DNA from: Cyanobacteria bacterium UBA2566
GTDB taxonomy: Bacteria; Cyanobacteriota; Cyanobacteriia; Cyanobacteriales; Desertifilaceae
Length of the DNA: 64,000 bases
Assembly (NCBI GenBank): GCA_002340255.1
Contig: DDLS01000118.1
Span: 1 to 64,000 of the forward strand
Direction: 5' to 3'
The notes beneath the pieces are model-generated. The model ran no database searches, was not told where the DNA came from, and was given only the letters and a program-made list of their open reading frames with translations. Shown here in pieces: positions 62,176 through 64,000 of the stretch. How positions within the stretch are numbered: position 1 is the first letter of the stretch; each line of letters starts with the position of its first letter. Position numbers and translations under genes: made by a program.

Positions 62176-63368
62176 AAACCTATCCACGCTTGGGATTGGA
62201 TGTGCAATGGCCAGATCTGATCGGTGGATTCGTTGGGGGTTCACAGTCGAGATTAGAATTAGAAGGGGCGATCGCTTCCCATTGGCCCCCTTCCCGTTCT
62301 CTTCAAGTCACCCTCTCCGTTAGAACAGCGTTCGATTTGCTCTTGCAAGCACTGGATTTTCCTCCAGGGACCGGGGTGCTCATGAGTGGGGTGAATGTAC
62401 GCCACATGGTTGAGATTGTTGAATTTCATGGTCTGGTTCCCATTCCTGTCGATCTAGACTTAGATACCTTAGCTCCTAATTTAGACCATTTCCGCCGCCT
62501 CATTTCGCCTCAGACCCGTCTATTTGTCATGGCCCATTTGTTTGGATCAATTATTCCTCTCGCGCCGTATATTGACCTCTGTCGCCAACATCAGATTATT
62601 TTGGTAGAAGATTGTGCCCAAGCTTTTGCTCAGTCTTATTACTTGGGGGATGAACAAGTAGAGGTGAGTTTATTTAGTTTCGGCCCGATCAAGACTTGTA
62701 CGGCATTGGGGGGTGGTGTGGCGATTGTTCGTGATTACGCTCTGGCCAATAAAATGAGAGAAATTGGCGATCGCTATCCCCTCAAAGGCGATCGCTGGTA
62801 TAGACAACGCCTGATCAAATATTTAGCTATTAAAGCGATCTGTGACCCTTATCTGTATAATGCTCTGGTGCGATCGATACAGCTCCTAGGTAAAGATGTA
62901 GATCGGGAGATCGGATCGAGCGCCAGAGGGTTTAGATCTAGGGAACTCATCCCCCAACTGAGGCAAAAACCCCCTCAACTGTTATTGCAATTTTTGGCTC
63001 ATCGGCTGCAAACTTGTCCGAGTTATGGCGATCGTATCCTTAGAGCAAAAAGGCTTTTAAGTCAACTCGATAGTTCGGTTATCTGGCCCGGATATCGTGC
63101 TACTCAACACTCGTTTTGGGTCGTTCCGATTCAAACTCCATCGCCTAAGCTTTGGATGAAAACACTGCGCGATTCTGGCTTTGATGCTACTCAAGGAAAT
63201 ACGAGCTTAATTGCCATTCCGACACCGCAAGGAAGCCCGTTACCACACGCTCAAGAACTAATACAAACCCTACTATATTTACCCATTTCTCCTGCATTAC
63301 CGGCTAGTGAGGAACAGCGATTAATTCAACTGATTAACTCCCTGATAGCAATAGGCAATAGGCAATAG
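62172..63368 (+). CDS. DegT/DnrJ/EryC1-family aminotransferase
   Basis: A 398-residue PLP-dependent enzyme of the sugar aminotransferase family. The segment VEDCAQAFAQSY and the Lys region SFGPIKTCTALGGGV match the family's PLP site. The start is a TTG at 62172 that overlaps the cyclase stop (TTGA), so translation is coupled. No ATG is available in the frame before the first conserved segment. The last residues (AIGNRQ) are encoded by a heptamer repeat. Likely acts in sugar amination for surface glycans, but the substrate is unknown. Confidence 0.83.
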   Translation: MKTYPRLGLDVQWPDLIGGFVGGSQSRLELEGAIASHWPPSRSLQVTLSVRTAFDLLLQALDFPPGTGVLMSGVNVRHMVEIVEFHGLVPIPVDLDLDTLAPNLDHFRRLISPQTRLFVMAHLFGSIIPLAPYIDLCRQHQIILVEDCAQAFAQSYYLGDEQVEVSLFSFGPIKTCTALGGGVAIVRDYALANKMREIGDRYPLKGDRWYRQRLIKYLAIKAICDPYLYNALVRSIQLLGKDVDREIGSSARGFRSRELIPQLRQKPPQLLLQFLAHRLQTCPSYGDRILRAKRLLSQLDSSVIWPGYRATQHSFWVVPIQTPSPKLWMKTLRDSGFDATQGNTSLIAIPTPQGSPLPHAQELIQTLLYLPISPALPASEEQRLIQLINSLIAIGNRQ

Positions 63369-63369
63369 C
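63346..63369. repeat. CAATAGG heptamer repeat overlapping the aminotransferase stop
   Basis: Three AGCAATA/GGCAATA units encode the C-terminus of the aminotransferase and its TAG stop at 63366-63368. Confidence 0.75.
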
Positions 63370-63424
63370 TTGTATGGTTTGGGATCTAAGATTTCAGGCT
63401 GTACTCTATAGAAGAGAGGAGTTC

Positions 63425-63453
63425 TATAGCAGAGAAAGAGAGTGCTAGGACAT
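63425..63453. repeat. Dispersed 29-bp repeat, copy 2
   Basis: TATAGCAGAGAAAGAG, six variable bases and AGGACAT, matching the copy at 32602-32630. Confidence 0.6.
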
Positions 63454-63499
63454 TTTCTATTGCTAGAGTACCTATTGCTAGAGTACCTCAAACCATAAC

Positions 63500-63691
63500 C
63501 TAGCGAAGTTGACACACTCTTTGTAGGCGATCTCCTTCAACCACAAACACATTACACTGCACTTGATCTTGCTCAAGCTGCTCTAGTAAGGACATTTTCG
63601 ACTGGTTGGATAAAACGCGATCGGATACCAGAGGATTAAACACGGCAGCCATCAGGGTTGAAAAGGTCAAAAGAACAAAACTCACATTCAT
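63500..63691 (-). CDS. Small protein with N-terminal hydrophobic segment
   Basis: A 63-residue frame beginning MNVSFVLLTFSTLMAAVF, a probable signal or anchor helix, followed by a polar tail with two Cys (VQCNVF and RVCQL) that could form a disulfide. No family is recognised. The ATG at 63689-63691 has GGAG a little upstream. Moderately likely to be real. Confidence 0.45.
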   Translation of the reverse strand: MNVSFVLLTFSTLMAAVFNPLVSDRVLSNQSKMSLLEQLEQDQVQCNVFVVEGDRLQRVCQLR

Positions 63692-63898
63692 CAGGTCAAA
63701 TCTCCGTTCGCTGCTTTAGCTAACTGTCTCCTAAATTCATCTGGGATTACCCGGATACTATTGGCTACCTCTTAGCTGTTATAATCCAATTCTGGAAAAA
63801 AAACAAGCGGAAACACGAATAGACTGTTCCAGAATTGTAACCGTCTACTCTTAGGCGATCGGGGGGTTAGCTTCGGTATTTTCTTAGAAGCACCCCAG

Positions 63899-64000
63899 CT
63901 AATGAAGTTCCCGTCCGAAGGGAAACAAGGCTAAAGGAATTAACTTAAAGTGCTGTTGAGCAAAAGGAATACCAATAATGGTAATAAATAAAAGCGCCCC
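63899..64000 (-). CDS. C-terminal end of a YccF-domain membrane protein (cut by window edge)
   Basis: The last 33 codons of a minus-strand gene run into the right end of the window. They read GALLFITIIGIPFAQQHFKL then PLALFPFGREL before TAG, which is the characteristic end of a YccF (DUF307) domain with a transmembrane stretch. The rest of the gene lies beyond the window. Confidence 0.75.
   Translation of the reverse strand, partial: GALLFITIIGIPFAQQHFKLIPLALFPFGRELH

Overview
The window is chromosomal DNA from a cyanobacterium, probably a filamentous and motile one. The evidence is the gene content: psbE-psbF-psbL-psbJ preceded by ycf48 and a membrane rubredoxin gene, the carboxysome shell gene ccmP, a cyAbrB regulator, an RRM-type Rbp protein, a fused CbiG-CbiH cobalamin enzyme, and an hps-type (hormogonium polysaccharide) pseudopilin cluster with a very large HpsA. 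HIP1-like GCGATCGC octamers are spread throughout, as are heptamer repeats of the CAATAGG/CCCTATT kind. The species cannot be named from the sequence alone.

Layout. 1-1.7 kb: an IS200/IS605 element (tnpA plus a tnpB broken by an in-frame TAG). 1.7-6.9 kb: a 3-hydroxyisobutyrate-dehydrogenase-like enzyme, a large membrane M48-like protein that has lost its zinc site, a strong candidate small RNA (possibly PsrR1-like), an Rbp RNA-binding protein, a stand-alone receiver protein and tRNA-Gln. 6.9-8.4 kb: a decayed stretch with an inverted partial copy of the tRNA, two transposase fragments and a GST fragment. 8.4-12.7 kb: DUF2358 protein, a QueC-QueF fusion, a Uma2-family protein, a small acidic protein and lpdA. 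13-18.9 kb: two tandem paralogous hybrid histidine kinases. 19-24 kb: trpC, three small cyanobacterial proteins, rpsD, a methyltransferase-HIT fusion, ccmP and a pentapeptide-repeat protein. 24-30 kb: a 138-bp MITE-like element, bioF, a WecA/MraY-type transferase, glyA, a small Cys-rich protein and a secreted TPR protein. 30-36 kb: a secreted pentapeptide protein divergent from the TPR gene, a divergent 2-hydroxyacid-dehydrogenase-like protein, GT2, cbiG-cbiH and DUF697-SHOCT.

36.5-49.5 kb is one long minus-strand block. Read in transcription order it is hpsA, hpsB-like, hpsC-like and two further GspH/FimT-type pseudopilins, then gltA, then rubA-ycf48-psbEFLJ. 50-64 kb: rpmB, a TPR membrane protein, an unknown basic protein coupled to an alpha/beta-hydrolase-like protein, small membrane proteins, a GT39 glycosyltransferase, cyAbrB, an Rrf2 regulator without cysteines, cbiB, pyrR, dapB, a four-PAS adenylate cyclase whose stop overlaps the start of a DegT-type aminotransferase, and the tail of a YccF protein cut by the window edge.

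Most genes are single housekeeping or photosynthesis units rather than one pathway. The coherent systems are PSII cytochrome b559 assembly (rubA-ycf48-psbEFLJ), the hps secretion/pseudopilin cluster, two separated cobalamin genes, and a large sensory output (two hybrid kinases, cyclase, receiver). The observations most worth following up are the anti-Shine-Dalgarno hairpin RNA near 5.3 kb, the QueC-QueF fusion, the methyltransferase-HIT fusion with an altered histidine triad, the Ca-binding-like octad of repeats in HpsA, the M48 pseudopeptidase and the inverted tRNA copy.
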